NCBI GenBank assembly: GCA_020638635.1
Contig: JACKIE010000013.1
Location: 21,196 to 85,195 of the forward strand
DNA: 64,000 nt
Source: Planctomycetota bacterium
GTDB lineage: Bacteria > Planctomycetota > UBA8742 > UBA2392
Reading direction: 5' to 3'
Each line of letters starts with the position of its first letter. The stretch's first letter is position 1. Both the position numbers and the translations under genes were made by a program. The notes under the pieces are model-generated. The model was not told the DNA's origin, did not search any database, and saw nothing but the letters and a program-made list of their open reading frames with translations. Positions 34,667-43,380 of the stretch are shown here, piece after piece.

Positions 34667-34849
34667 GGCCCTCACGGGCCTTGTCCGATCAATCAAGAGC
34701 GACCGGCCCCCCCGGCCCTCACGGGCCGGGCTAAGCTCTGTCACGCCGCAAGCGGCGCTGAACAGCCTCCGCAAGGAGGCGTAAGAACGTAGCCCAAGCC
34801 GTAAGGCTTGGGTTACCGCATCAAGGGATGGCGCAGGCCCGTAAGGGCC
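34667..34849. repeat. Cluster of six tetraloop hairpins
   Basis: Six distinct hairpins fill the gap: GGCCC-TCAC-GGGCC, CCCGGCCC-TCAC-GGGCCGGG, CGCCG-CAAG-CGGCG, GCCTCC-GCAA-GGAGGC, AGCCCAAGCC-GTAA-GGCTTGGGTT and GGCCC-GTAA-GGGCC. Five loops are GNRA type on one strand (GCAA, GTAA, or GTGA read on the minus strand). None is followed by a T-run. Between them are short AT-poor linkers. It separates a plus-strand gene end from a minus-strand gene end. Confidence 0.75.
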
Positions 34850-34878
34850 GAAAGAGCGTTAACTCAGACGGTGTGGAG

Positions 34879-35322
34879 CTAGCCGTGCGGTGTGGTGTTC
34901 TTCTTGTCGCGCGAGTCTTCGACCTTGCCCTGGGTCAGCTCGATGCGGCTCAGGAACTTGACGTTGGCGCAGGTGTCCGCGCCGCCTGAGTGGCAGGTAG
35001 CGGCGTCGGGAATCAGGAAGCGAATCGGCCCGCCCAGGTGCGCGGGCAGCGGCTCGCCCTTCAGCTCGTAGACCAGCACGGCATCCAGGATGTCATCCAG
35101 CGGCACGCTGGCGGTGAACTTGTCGTCGCCGCTGGCCAGCGTCGCGTGGGTGGCGCCGGCCTTGCGCCCGGCCCGGTCGATCAGCGCGCGCAGCCGCACG
35201 CCGCAGCCCTGGCGGCCTTCGACTTCACGGCTCACGTCCTCCACTTGGTTGGGCAGGGACTTCAGCTCGGCGTAGCCGAAGGCGTGTTCGCGCTCCACTT
35301 CGCCGCAGACAGTCAGGCTCAT
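34879..35322 (-). CDS. Small molybdopterin-binding-domain-like protein
   Basis: This 147-aa protein resembles a stand-alone sulfite-oxidase-type molybdopterin domain. It has MSLTVCGEVEREHAFGYAEL (like the usual start of the fold), a GCGVRLRALIDRAG stretch in the place of the gVPL-LL motif, HATLASGDDKFTASVPL and a GGPIRFLIPD segment. The cysteine normally ligating Mo is not in its usual context, so cofactor binding is uncertain. There is no signal peptide. GGAGG lies seven bases before the ATG. It diverges from the dCTP deaminase gene across a paired inverted repeat. Confidence 0.6.
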   Translation of the reverse strand: MSLTVCGEVEREHAFGYAELKSLPNQVEDVSREVEGRQGCGVRLRALIDRAGRKAGATHATLASGDDKFTASVPLDDILDAVLVYELKGEPLPAHLGGPIRFLIPDAATCHSGGADTCANVKFLSRIELTQGKVEDSRDKKNTTPHG

Positions 35323-35334
35323 AACGCACCTCCA

Positions 35335-35410
35335 GAGCCCATCGTGTAAACCATGGGCCTTGACGTCCATGGGCAGGCGGCCGCAAGCCCATCGTTTACA
35401 CGATGGGCTC
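35335..35410. promoter_or_regulatory. Pair of inverted palindromic 24-mers in a divergent promoter region
   Basis: The right copy contains AGCCCATCGT-TTAC-ACGATGGGCT, a perfect 10-bp stem. The left copy is the same 24 bases in the opposite direction with one mismatch. About 28 bases separate them. They lie exactly between two divergent genes, where operators would be expected. The elements may instead belong to the hairpin family seen in other spacers. Confidence 0.55.
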
Positions 35411-35430
35411 CGGGGCTTTATAAGCCAACC

Positions 35431-36531
35431 ATGCAAGGCACGCTGCCATCACAGGAAATCGAGAAGCTGATCGCCGACGGCTGCGTCACCAGCAGCGCGC
35501 AGATCAGGCCCGAGCAGGTGCAGCCCAGCAGCCTGGACCTGACGCTTTCGCGCCGCGCCTTCAGCATGCCTGGCTCGCTGATGCCCCTGCAGGGCGAGCG
35601 CGTCACCGACCTGATCGAGCGCTACTCGCGCTACCCGATCGACCTGAAAGAGCCCGGCGTGCTGGTGCGCGACAACGTGTACCTGATCCTGTTAGCCGAG
35701 CGCCTGAACCTGCCCGAGGGCGTGGCAGCATACGCCAACAACAAGAGCAGCACCGGCCGCATCGACCTGCAGACCCGCGTGCTGTGCGACGGCACCCCGC
35801 GCTACGACAAGATCCCCGAGGGCTACAGCGGCGAGCTGTGGCTCGAGGTGATACCGAAAAGCTTCGATGTGAAGGTGCGCGCCGGCGACTCGCTGAACCA
35901 GACCATCTTCTACCAGGGCCGCAACCTGCTGCACGGCCGCGAGCTTACCCAGCTGGTGAACTCGCAGGTGGTGCTGTACGACCCGCAGGGCAACCCGGTC
36001 GGCGCCGAGCGCCACCTGATGGACGACGGCTTGCTGATGACGCTCGACATCGAGCAGCCCGTGGCGGGCTTCAAGGCGCGCAAGAGCATCCGGCCGATCG
36101 ACTTCGCGGCCATGGGCCAGCACGACCCCAAGGAGTTCTTCGAGCCGATCGAGCGGCCGAGCACGGGCACGCTGTTTTTAAGCCAGGGCGACTTCTACAT
36201 CTTCAGCACCTACGAGTACGTGAGCGTGCCGCCGGATTACGCGGTAGAGATGCTGCCCTACGACACCAGCGCCGGCGAGTTCCGGGCGCACTATGCGGGC
36301 TTCTTCGACCCGGGCTTCGGCTACGGCGAAAAGGGCGAGGTGAAGGGCACGCCGGCGGTCCTGGAGGTGCGGCCCTACGAGGACGACTTGATCGTGCGCC
36401 ACCGCCAGCCGGTCTGCAAGATGGCCTACGAGAAGCTGACGGCGAGGCCCAACAAGCTGTACGGCGTGGGCGTGCGCTCAAACTACGCCGCCCAGCGCGG
36501 CCCGCGACTCAGCAAGTTCTTCCGGCAGTAG
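35431..36531 (+). CDS. dcd: dCTP deaminase, two-domain form
   Basis: This 366-aa protein is a 2'-deoxycytidine triphosphate deaminase, which makes dUTP for thymidylate synthesis. The key motif NNKSSTGRIDLQTRVLCDG is in the first trimerisation domain, with QPSSLDLTLSRRAF before it. It is about twice the length of the E. coli enzyme, with a second related domain (about 190-366, FLSQGDFYIFSTYEYVSVPP), as in the long form known from some alphaproteobacteria. The ATG lies 12 bases after a TTTATAAG box, so the message may be nearly leaderless. Its stop codon forms the first base of a long palindromic element. Confidence 0.88.
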   Translation: MQGTLPSQEIEKLIADGCVTSSAQIRPEQVQPSSLDLTLSRRAFSMPGSLMPLQGERVTDLIERYSRYPIDLKEPGVLVRDNVYLILLAERLNLPEGVAAYANNKSSTGRIDLQTRVLCDGTPRYDKIPEGYSGELWLEVIPKSFDVKVRAGDSLNQTIFYQGRNLLHGRELTQLVNSQVVLYDPQGNPVGAERHLMDDGLLMTLDIEQPVAGFKARKSIRPIDFAAMGQHDPKEFFEPIERPSTGTLFLSQGDFYIFSTYEYVSVPPDYAVEMLPYDTSAGEFRAHYAGFFDPGFGYGEKGEVKGTPAVLEVRPYEDDLIVRHRQPVCKMAYEKLTARPNKLYGVGVRSNYAAQRGPRLSKFFRQ

Positions 36532-36629
36532 TGGCGTTCGCGTCCCGCGAATGAGTGGCGGCGGCCTCCGGCCGCTGGTGTGCGCGCGCTGGAAGCGCGC
36601 GGTTCTGATTCGCGGGACGCGAATGCCAC
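36531..36629. repeat. Cloverleaf-like palindromic element after dcd
   Basis: Outer arms of 22 bases (beginning GTGGCGTTCGCGTCCCGCGA) pair fully if one G-T wobble is allowed. Inside them are two further hairpins: GCGGCC-TCC-GGCCGC and CGCGCGC-TGGAA-GCGCGCG. The whole would fold as a three-way junction in RNA or extruded DNA. It begins at the last base of the dcd stop codon. Confidence 0.8.
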
Positions 36630-36718
36630 TGCAATGCCACTCTCAACGAACGTGTGGCGTGGAATCGGGCCTTGCCGTATCTTGTTCGGTTCTTAGCAGG
36701 ACAAACGAGGGCGGCCGT

Positions 36719-37759
36719 TTGCCGATTGACTTCACCAACCTGCCGAAGACCGAGCTCCATATGCACCTGGAGGGCTCGATCCCCGTTGAGGCGCTGTTCG
36801 AACTGGTGAAGAAACACAAGCGGCTGGATGAGGCCCCCACCGTCGAGCACGTACGCAAGCACTACGAGTTCGACGACTTCGCCCACTTCCTGGAAGTCTA
36901 CAAGTGGACGGTCAGCTTCCTGACCACCCCCGACGACTACGAATACGTGGCCTACGAAGTCGCGCGCACACTTGTACGCCAGAACGTGTGGTTCGCGGAA
37001 ATCATGGTCGGCCTGGGCAACAGTGTGAAGTACGGCGGCCACAACGCGGCCGACATCGTGCGCGCGGCCTGGCGCGGCTTCCGCGCCGCGGAGATCGAGC
37101 ACGGCATCAAGATCCGCATCCAGGTCGCCACCGGGCGCGACCACGGCGCCGAGTTTTCTCTGGCGCGACTCAAGGACATCGAGCCCCTGCTGGGCGAAGT
37201 GGACATCTGCGCCTTCAACATGGGCGGAAGCGAGCACGTCCACCCGCTGCCCCAGTTCGCGGCCGTGTTCAAGCGCGCGCACGAGATGGGCCTGCGCGTC
37301 AGCGTGCACGCCGGCGAAGTCAGCGGCCCACAGGACATTTACGACGCACTGGACCTGAACCCGCAGCGCATCGGCCACGGGATCCGCGCCGCGCTGGACC
37401 CCACCCTGATGGATGAGTTGCGGCAGCGCGACGTGGCGCTGGAGGTGTGCCCGGTCAGCAACGAGTGCACCGGCGCGGTGTCGCGCCTGGCCGATCACCC
37501 GCTGCCGCGGCTGCTGGCCTCGGGTGTGCCGGTGACGCTGAGTTCCGACGACCCCGCCATGTTCCACACCAGCGTGACGCGCGAGTACGAGGTCGCCCAC
37601 GAGGTGCTGGGCATCGGCACGCGGCAGTTGATCCGCGTCGCGCGCGAGGGGTTCAAGCGCGCGTTCATGGACGAAACCCTGCGCCGCGAGCTGCTTGAGC
37701 GCTTCGACCGCGAGGCCGGCCGCTGGGCCCACACCCGCCAGATCAAGTACCCGACCTAG
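36719..37759 (+). CDS. add: Adenosine deaminase-family enzyme
   Basis: Starting at a TTG with GAGGGCGG upstream, the protein has 346 aa. The zinc site begins at His14 and His16 (ELHMHLEGS), with VHAGEVSGP, IGHGIRA and the catalytic SSDDPAMF later. These are the motifs of adenosine and adenine deaminases; CPVSNECTGAV fits adenosine deaminase. It should convert adenosine to inosine in purine salvage. Some relatives prefer adenine, so substrate choice is not proven. Earlier in-frame starts would run back into the cloverleaf element. It lies near the pyrimidine enzyme dcd. Confidence 0.88.
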   Translation: MPIDFTNLPKTELHMHLEGSIPVEALFELVKKHKRLDEAPTVEHVRKHYEFDDFAHFLEVYKWTVSFLTTPDDYEYVAYEVARTLVRQNVWFAEIMVGLGNSVKYGGHNAADIVRAAWRGFRAAEIEHGIKIRIQVATGRDHGAEFSLARLKDIEPLLGEVDICAFNMGGSEHVHPLPQFAAVFKRAHEMGLRVSVHAGEVSGPQDIYDALDLNPQRIGHGIRAALDPTLMDELRQRDVALEVCPVSNECTGAVSRLADHPLPRLLASGVPVTLSSDDPAMFHTSVTREYEVAHEVLGIGTRQLIRVAREGFKRAFMDETLRRELLERFDREAGRWAHTRQIKYPT

Positions 37760-37856
37760 AGCCCCGGCCGAGAGGCCGGGGGGACGCGGACTCCGTCCGC
37801 GTCAAGCGTTCGAGCGCCAGGCCGCGCTCGTCCCCGGCTTTTCAGCCGGGGCTCTA
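37757..37856. repeat. Palindromic element spanning both convergent stop codons
   Basis: The outer arms TAGAGCCCCGGC and GCCGGGGCTCTA are a perfect 12-bp inverted repeat. The first begins at the TAG of the adenosine deaminase gene and the second ends at the TAG of the minus-strand HEAT/VWA gene. Inside are CCCCGGCC-GAGA-GGCCGGGG, GACGCGGAC-TCC-GTCCGCGTC, CGAGCGC-CAGGCC-GCGCTCG and CCCCGGCT-TTTC-AGCCGGGG. Several foldings are possible. It probably works as a two-way terminator or mRNA end. Confidence 0.8.
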
Positions 37857-39953
37857 ATCGCGTGGCTCCGCGTCCACGATCTGGCCGTAGTCGCGGGTGG
37901 CGAGCGCGTTGAGGTAGTGGCGGTTGAACAGGTCCTTGTGGATGCTGACCACCAGGATGTTCACGCGCTTGATCGCGTTGGCGCGCGAGATCATCTCCAG
38001 GATGCTCAGGCTCATGGGCTCGCCGTCGCTCAGCAGCAGGATGGTGTCCGCCTCGCCTTTCTCGATGATGCTCAGCAGCGCTGCCTTGATGTCCGTGCCG
38101 CCCTGCACGTCGGTGCTCAGCATCCAGTTCACCGCGTCCTTGCGGCTCTTGATGTCGTTGCCCACGCGCTCGTGGTCAATGTGCTCGTGGTTGAACAGCG
38201 TGATGCCGAATTTCGCGTTCTGGCTCAGCCCGTCCAGCGCCGCAGCCACCTCCGCCGCCGCCACGTGGAAGCGCGGCAGGAAGCCCTCGCGCACCATGCG
38301 CCCTACTTCGGGCCGGCGTTTCAATATGTCCGCCTTGCGGCTGGGAAAGTCGGGCCGTTCCGGCTCGCGCGAGACCGGGTTCACCATGCTGACGCTGCGG
38401 TCGATGGCGAACTGCAGGTTGATGCTGTTGATCTCGAGGCCGTAGAACTTCGCGGCGGTTTTCTGTTTCAGGCGCTGGTGCGGCACGCCGCGCAGGCTTT
38501 CGAGTTTGCGGGGCTGCACGCCGAACTTCTCGTTGGCCTTCAGCCAGTCGCTCCATTTCTCGAGCTGGTCGCCGAAGTCCTGGCCCGTCAGGTCGCACAG
38601 CAGGGCGATCGCCTCGCTGAACATGCGGCCTTCCGCCTGCTTTTCCGCGTAGGCAAGCAGCTCCCAGGCGCAGTCGGCCGGGCGCAGGCGCAGCAGGCAA
38701 TCCAACGCCGCGGACTGCACGTACCAGCAGTCGTCCTTCAGCAGCTCTAACGCGCGGTCGGCGCTTTTCATCCCGGCGCGGCCGGCGGTCAGCAGTGCCG
38801 CGGCGCGGCGGAAGGGCTTGTCGTCCTTCAGCCATTCGGAGGCCTTGGCCTCGACGGCGTCCTTGCAGGCCCCGGCGGCCAGGCAGGTCAGCAGGGCGTG
38901 CGCGACCACTTCGTCGTCCGCGTGGGCCAGCAGCGGCGCCAGGGTCTCGTTGGCCAGCTTCAGGTCTTCGCCCGCCAGCGGCTCGGGCAGGCGCTGCAGA
39001 TAGCGCAGGCCGTTGATGATGTCGATGGCGTCTTCATCACGCAGCCAGCGCGAGGCGGCCTTGTAGTCCGCGGGTCCGCGGTTGACCGAGATCAGCCACC
39101 AGCCGATTTCCGCGTCGAACTGGTTGCTCATCCCGCCGGCCGCTTCCACCACGGCCTTGTGCGATTCCGGCGCGCGCAGCCGCGCCAGCAGGCTGCCGAA
39201 GAAGTGCGGGCGCTTGCCGGCCGCGAGCTTGAGCGGGCGCTTTGCGAACTCGAGCACCTGTTTCAGGGCCTCGGTCTCGAGCCCGGTGCCGATCGCGAAG
39301 TGCGCGGCCCAGGCGGCGTCCTCAAGGTTGGCGCTGTTGGCCATGCACTCGACGCCGCGCTTGTCGCCCCTTGCCAGCAGGCGCGCGATCGCTACGCGGC
39401 GCGCCTCGGGCAGCTTGGCCGACTGGGCGACCATCTCAATGGCGTTCCAGGCGTCTTCGCTGTTGATGTCGGCGACGGCGTGGGTGGCGGCCTCGGCGCT
39501 GGCGTCGGCATCCAGCGCGATCTTCTTCAACTCCTTGAGCGGCGAGTCGGCCCCGTACTGGCCCAGCCAGCGCACACAGGCGGCGCGACGGCCGGGGGTC
39601 TTGGCCTTGTTGAACGACTTGGTGAGCTCGCGGGAGTCGTCAGGTTCGTTGTGGTAGACCAGCGCCCAGGCGGCGACCAGGGCGACCTCGTCAGACTCGT
39701 CGTCGTCCACGACATCGACCAGGAAGTTGCCCACGGTGCGCTCGGGCAGGCGGGCCAGCTCGTGCAGCAGGCTGATGCGGGTGGCGCGGTCGGCCTTCTT
39801 CCAATCTCTCTTGACGTCTTTCAGGCGGTCCTTGGCGGCTTTGGCTTCGTCGCCTTCCAACTTGTCGGCGCTTGCGATTGGTGTCGCGCACAGCAGGGCC
39901 AGCGCCGCGAAAGCGAGCAGGATCAAGCGTGTGAGTGTCGCGTGGGTTTGCAT
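37854..39953 (-). CDS. Exported HEAT-repeat and von Willebrand A domain protein
   Basis: This 699-aa protein has a signal peptide (LILLAFAALALLCATPIASA). Residues about 60-430 are alpha-helical HEAT-like repeats (VGNFLVDVVDDDESDEVALVAAWALVYH). The C-terminal 190 residues form a von Willebrand A domain with a MIDAS site: DRSVS in place of the usual DxSxS, GGTDIKAAL for the Thr, and LLSDGEP for the last Asp. A metal-dependent protein-protein contact outside the cytoplasm is expected. The partner is unknown. It converges on the adenosine deaminase gene. HEAT/VWA combinations are common in planctomycetes. Confidence 0.8.
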   Translation of the reverse strand: MQTHATLTRLILLAFAALALLCATPIASADKLEGDEAKAAKDRLKDVKRDWKKADRATRISLLHELARLPERTVGNFLVDVVDDDESDEVALVAAWALVYHNEPDDSRELTKSFNKAKTPGRRAACVRWLGQYGADSPLKELKKIALDADASAEAATHAVADINSEDAWNAIEMVAQSAKLPEARRVAIARLLARGDKRGVECMANSANLEDAAWAAHFAIGTGLETEALKQVLEFAKRPLKLAAGKRPHFFGSLLARLRAPESHKAVVEAAGGMSNQFDAEIGWWLISVNRGPADYKAASRWLRDEDAIDIINGLRYLQRLPEPLAGEDLKLANETLAPLLAHADDEVVAHALLTCLAAGACKDAVEAKASEWLKDDKPFRRAAALLTAGRAGMKSADRALELLKDDCWYVQSAALDCLLRLRPADCAWELLAYAEKQAEGRMFSEAIALLCDLTGQDFGDQLEKWSDWLKANEKFGVQPRKLESLRGVPHQRLKQKTAAKFYGLEINSINLQFAIDRSVSMVNPVSREPERPDFPSRKADILKRRPEVGRMVREGFLPRFHVAAAEVAAALDGLSQNAKFGITLFNHEHIDHERVGNDIKSRKDAVNWMLSTDVQGGTDIKAALLSIIEKGEADTILLLSDGEPMSLSILEMISRANAIKRVNILVVSIHKDLFNRHYLNALATRDYGQIVDAEPRD

Positions 39954-40262
39954 GAACTGTGCCGCCTGTTGGCCCGCCGGGGTGAGTGTACCGAAGTCTA
40001 TGTGGCGCGGGGTGATCCTTCGTTACGAATGTTGGGGCAGGGGGCGATTCGACTGCACCCCGGTAGCGGTAGGCAAAATGTGCAATACCCGCCAGTTTAA
40101 CCCGAATTCAGGATGGTGCCGTCCCCGAATCGGCACGGAACCCGCGCCCCATTGCGAATCTGGAACGCCGTGTTGTACTAAGAATTGCTTTAGGCCTAAA
40201 CGATTACATACACTCTCAGTTGTCAGGCCACCCCTTGGCCCGCTAACCACTCTGGGTGAAAC
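39954..40262. other. Intergenic region before the DUF1549 operon, no gene seen
   Basis: This 309-base gap separates divergent genes and should hold promoters for both. It contains a small hairpin (GTGCCG and CGGCAC around TCCCCGAAT) and an AT-richer stretch just before the plus-strand gene (TTAGGCCTAAACG, which holds the palindrome TTAGGCCTAA). I find no convincing coding frame and no clear sigma-70 promoter. Confidence 0.5.
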
Positions 40263-41951
40263 ATGCTGCAGCGGTCCGCGTTGTTGTCCGGCCTTGCCCT
40301 TACGGCCCTGCTGTTTGGCGTGCTGTCCGAATACGGAGTGCGCGCCGACGACATCAAGAAAACCGAGGCCAAAGAGCAGAAGCTAGGCCAGGACTGGAGC
40401 GCCATGCGCGACGGCCTCAACGGCCTGTTCGGCGAGCTCCAGAAAGACGCCAACATCAAGCCCTCGAAAATCTGCGACGACGACACCTTCCTGCGCCGCA
40501 TTTACCTCGACCTGCTGGGCCGTCCACCCCTGCCAGCGGAAATCGAGGCATTCAACCCGGGCCGCAAAGACGCTGAGGGCCGCAAGGGAAGTGAGAAGCG
40601 CGAAGCGCTGATCGAGAGGCTGCTGGCCCACCCCGAACACGCGGAGCATTTCGCGGACTACTGGATGGTCACCATGATCGGGCGTGACGCCGACGGCAAC
40701 GCCCGCAAGTACCTGCGCCAGTACCTGCGCCAGGCCTTTGCAGACAACAAACCCTGGAACGAGCTGGTCTATACCCTGGTTGCCGCCAAGGGCAAGACGC
40801 CGGAGAACCCGGAGCTCGGGTACCTGATGGCCTTCCAGAACCTGAAGGCCGACATGGCCGGCATCACCAGCAAGGTGTTCATGGGCAAGCAGATCCAGTG
40901 CGCCGAGTGCCACGATCACCCCTACGAGCACTGGACCCAGGACGACTTCGAGGGCATGGAGGCCTTCTTCCGCCCCTTTAGCACCGGCCAGAAGGGCGAC
41001 GGCGCGAACCGTTACTGGTTCAACAACGACCAACCGATCCGCAACGAGATGGAACTGGTGCGTCGCTCCGGCATGAAGGGCAAGTACAAGGGACCCACCT
41101 TCCTGGGCGGCGACACCATCAAGTTCGAGGCCGACAAGGCCCCACGCGAGGCGCTGGGCGAGTGGCTGACCAGCGCGGACAACCACTGGTTCCGCAACAT
41201 GACGGTCAACCGCTACATGGCCTACTTCTTGGGCATGGGCTTCGTGACGCCGGTGGACGACTTCAACAGCATTAACGAGCCCACCTTCCCCGTGGTGCTT
41301 GAACAGATGGGCAAGGACTTCGCCGCCAGCGGCTTCAACACGCACTACATCATCAAGGCGATCTGCAGTTCCGAGCTGTACCAGCGCGAGGTGGACACCA
41401 ATCGCACCAACCGCGACGACTTCATGTACTACAGCCGCAGCTTCGTGAAGCGCCTCACACCGGAGCAGATCCAGCGCAGCATCATGAACGTGATCGGCGT
41501 CGAGCGCCTGAACCAGACGCCGGAAATCCGCGACGTCCCGGAAAACCAGCTTACCGAAGAAGAGAAGGCCCAGAAGAAGATCCGTGACGGCGTGCAGAAT
41601 TGGAAGAACAACCTGGCACGCCTGATGCGTGACGCCTATGGCGCCGACCCCCAGATGTACGAATTCGGCGACTTCGACGGCACCATCATCCAGGCGCTGA
41701 TGATGATGAACGCCGACCTGCTCAATACCGGTATGCTAAAGAACGCCGTGACCGACATCGTGGCGCGCTACCCCAGCCACAAGGACCGTATCTACCAGAT
41801 CTTCATGACGGTGCTGGGCCGCAAACCCTCGAAGATGGACCTCGCCATCCTGAACGCCACGTTTGCCAATTGGGGTGGCAGCGACAACGCCGCCTACGAA
41901 GACTTGTTCGTGGCCCTGATGAACACCACGGAGTTCATCACGAACCATTAG
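40263..41951 (+). CDS. DUF1549/DUF1553 planctomycete protein
   Basis: This 562-aa protein has an N-terminal hydrophobic export signal. The DUF1549 part (about 45-265) carries FLRRIYLDLLGRPPLPAEI and IQCAECHDHPYEHW. The latter includes a CxxCH (Cys213, Cys216, His217) that could bind haem but is conserved in the family as a signature. The DUF1553 part follows (NMTVNRYMAYFLGMGFVTP, then SEEL-type helices). The separate cytochrome domain often fused at the N-terminus is missing, but a triheme cytochrome is encoded two genes on. Together with the DUF1501 gene after it, this is a hallmark planctomycete pair. Biochemical role unknown. Confidence 0.9.
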   Translation: MLQRSALLSGLALTALLFGVLSEYGVRADDIKKTEAKEQKLGQDWSAMRDGLNGLFGELQKDANIKPSKICDDDTFLRRIYLDLLGRPPLPAEIEAFNPGRKDAEGRKGSEKREALIERLLAHPEHAEHFADYWMVTMIGRDADGNARKYLRQYLRQAFADNKPWNELVYTLVAAKGKTPENPELGYLMAFQNLKADMAGITSKVFMGKQIQCAECHDHPYEHWTQDDFEGMEAFFRPFSTGQKGDGANRYWFNNDQPIRNEMELVRRSGMKGKYKGPTFLGGDTIKFEADKAPREALGEWLTSADNHWFRNMTVNRYMAYFLGMGFVTPVDDFNSINEPTFPVVLEQMGKDFAASGFNTHYIIKAICSSELYQREVDTNRTNRDDFMYYSRSFVKRLTPEQIQRSIMNVIGVERLNQTPEIRDVPENQLTEEEKAQKKIRDGVQNWKNNLARLMRDAYGADPQMYEFGDFDGTIIQALMMMNADLLNTGMLKNAVTDIVARYPSHKDRIYQIFMTVLGRKPSKMDLAILNATFANWGGSDNAAYEDLFVALMNTTEFITNH

Positions 41952-42058
41952 GTTTCAAGTTTTTCCGCATCCACCCCGATGCAAGGGTGTTGGATGAAAG
42001 CTGCAGCAAAAAACCAGCAACTACCGGGACGGATATCACCGGAACCAGGGAGCCAAGC

Positions 42059-43357
42059 ATGTCCATGCCGATCAGCGTCACACGCCGTGATTTCCTGCGC
42101 GCCAGCGCGGCCGCGGGTGGCGTCATCGCCACCAGCAGCTTCTTTGCCGGCAACATTCGCGGTGAGGACAAGACCACCGTGCGCGCTCGCAACAGCAAGA
42201 TCAAGCATGTGATCCTGCTGTTCATGGAGGGCGGCCCCAGCCAGCTCGAGACCTTCGACCTGAAACCGGGCAAGGAAACGGGCGCCCCTTACAAGGAAAT
42301 CGAGACCGAGGTGCCGGGTTTCCGCCCCGCCGAGCATTTCAAGGAAATCGCCAAGCGCGCCGGCGACCTGTGCCTGATCAAGAGCATGAGCAGCAAGGAA
42401 GGCAACCACAGCCGCGCCAGCTATCTGCTGCGTACGGGCTATATCCCGAATCCGACGCTCAAGCACCCCAGCCTGGGCAGCATCGTCGCGCACCAGATGG
42501 GCGACCCCAGTTTCGAGCTGCCCAACTTCGTCAAGCTGCGCGGCGCGCCGTTCCCCGCCGGCTACCTGGGCGTCGAGAACAACCCCTTCGTGATCAGCCG
42601 CCCGGGCGCCAAGATCGAGAACCTGGACTACGCCAAGGGCGTAGACAAAGAACGCATGGACCGGCGCATGAAGCTGGTCAAGGAAATGGAGAAGGACTTC
42701 GCCAAGGAGCGCGGCGACGAGGCCGTCGAGGCCCACAAGGCCATGTACGAAAAGGCCCGTGCGCTGATGGACAGTCCCCTGCGCAAGAAGTTCTACCTCG
42801 AGGACGAGCCGGACGAGATCCGCAAGGAGTACGGCGCCGGCGCGTTTGCCGATTCCTGCATCATCGCGCGCCGGCTGGTCGAGACCGGTGTGCCCGCCGT
42901 CGAAATCACCCTCGGCGGCTGGGACACCCACGACGACGGCTTCAAGCGCTGCGCCGAGCTGATCGGCCAGCTGGACCGCCCCTGGGCCGCGCTGATCAAC
43001 GACCTCAAGCGCCGCGGCCTCTACGACAGCACCCTGGTGGTCTGGATGGGCGAGTTCGGCCGTACGCCCAAGCTGACCAACACCGAAGGTCGCGGCCACT
43101 GGCCCGGCAACTTTTGCGCGGTGCTGGGCGGCGGCGGCATCAAGACCGGCCAGGTGATCGGCGAGACCGACGAGCTCGGCTACAATCGCGACGCCAAGGG
43201 CAACAGCACGCTCAAGGACCCGGTCAGCCCCGCCGACCTGTACAAGACGCTGGGCACCATGATGGACTGGGAAATGACCAAGGAATTCGAAGCCGGCAAC
43301 CGCCCCGTGTGGCTGGTGGACAAGGAATCCAAGGCCATCGAGAAGCTGTACAAGTAA
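42059..43357 (+). CDS. DUF1501 family exported protein
   Basis: This 432-aa protein has a twin-arginine signal (TRRDFLRASAAAGG), so it should be exported folded. The mature part is sulfatase-like in fold: FMEGGPSQLETFDLKPG near the N-terminus, TLGGWDTHDDGF in the middle and WMGEFGRTPKL towards the C-terminus. These are DUF1501 signatures. AGGGAG lies six bases before the ATG. It follows the DUF1549 gene by 107 bases and ends at a strong terminator. The family always occurs with DUF1549/1553; its substrate is unknown. Confidence 0.92.
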   Translation: MSMPISVTRRDFLRASAAAGGVIATSSFFAGNIRGEDKTTVRARNSKIKHVILLFMEGGPSQLETFDLKPGKETGAPYKEIETEVPGFRPAEHFKEIAKRAGDLCLIKSMSSKEGNHSRASYLLRTGYIPNPTLKHPSLGSIVAHQMGDPSFELPNFVKLRGAPFPAGYLGVENNPFVISRPGAKIENLDYAKGVDKERMDRRMKLVKEMEKDFAKERGDEAVEAHKAMYEKARALMDSPLRKKFYLEDEPDEIRKEYGAGAFADSCIIARRLVETGVPAVEITLGGWDTHDDGFKRCAELIGQLDRPWAALINDLKRRGLYDSTLVVWMGEFGRTPKLTNTEGRGHWPGNFCAVLGGGGIKTGQVIGETDELGYNRDAKGNSTLKDPVSPADLYKTLGTMMDWEMTKEFEAGNRPVWLVDKESKAIEKLYK

Positions 43358-43380
43358 CCGGCAACCGAAAGTCAGAGCAC

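Noticed and set aside
34667..34849. A CRISPR array or tRNA cluster
   Set aside because: The hairpins have different sequences with no constant repeat and spacer lengths, and none shows tRNA arms or a CCA-type end.
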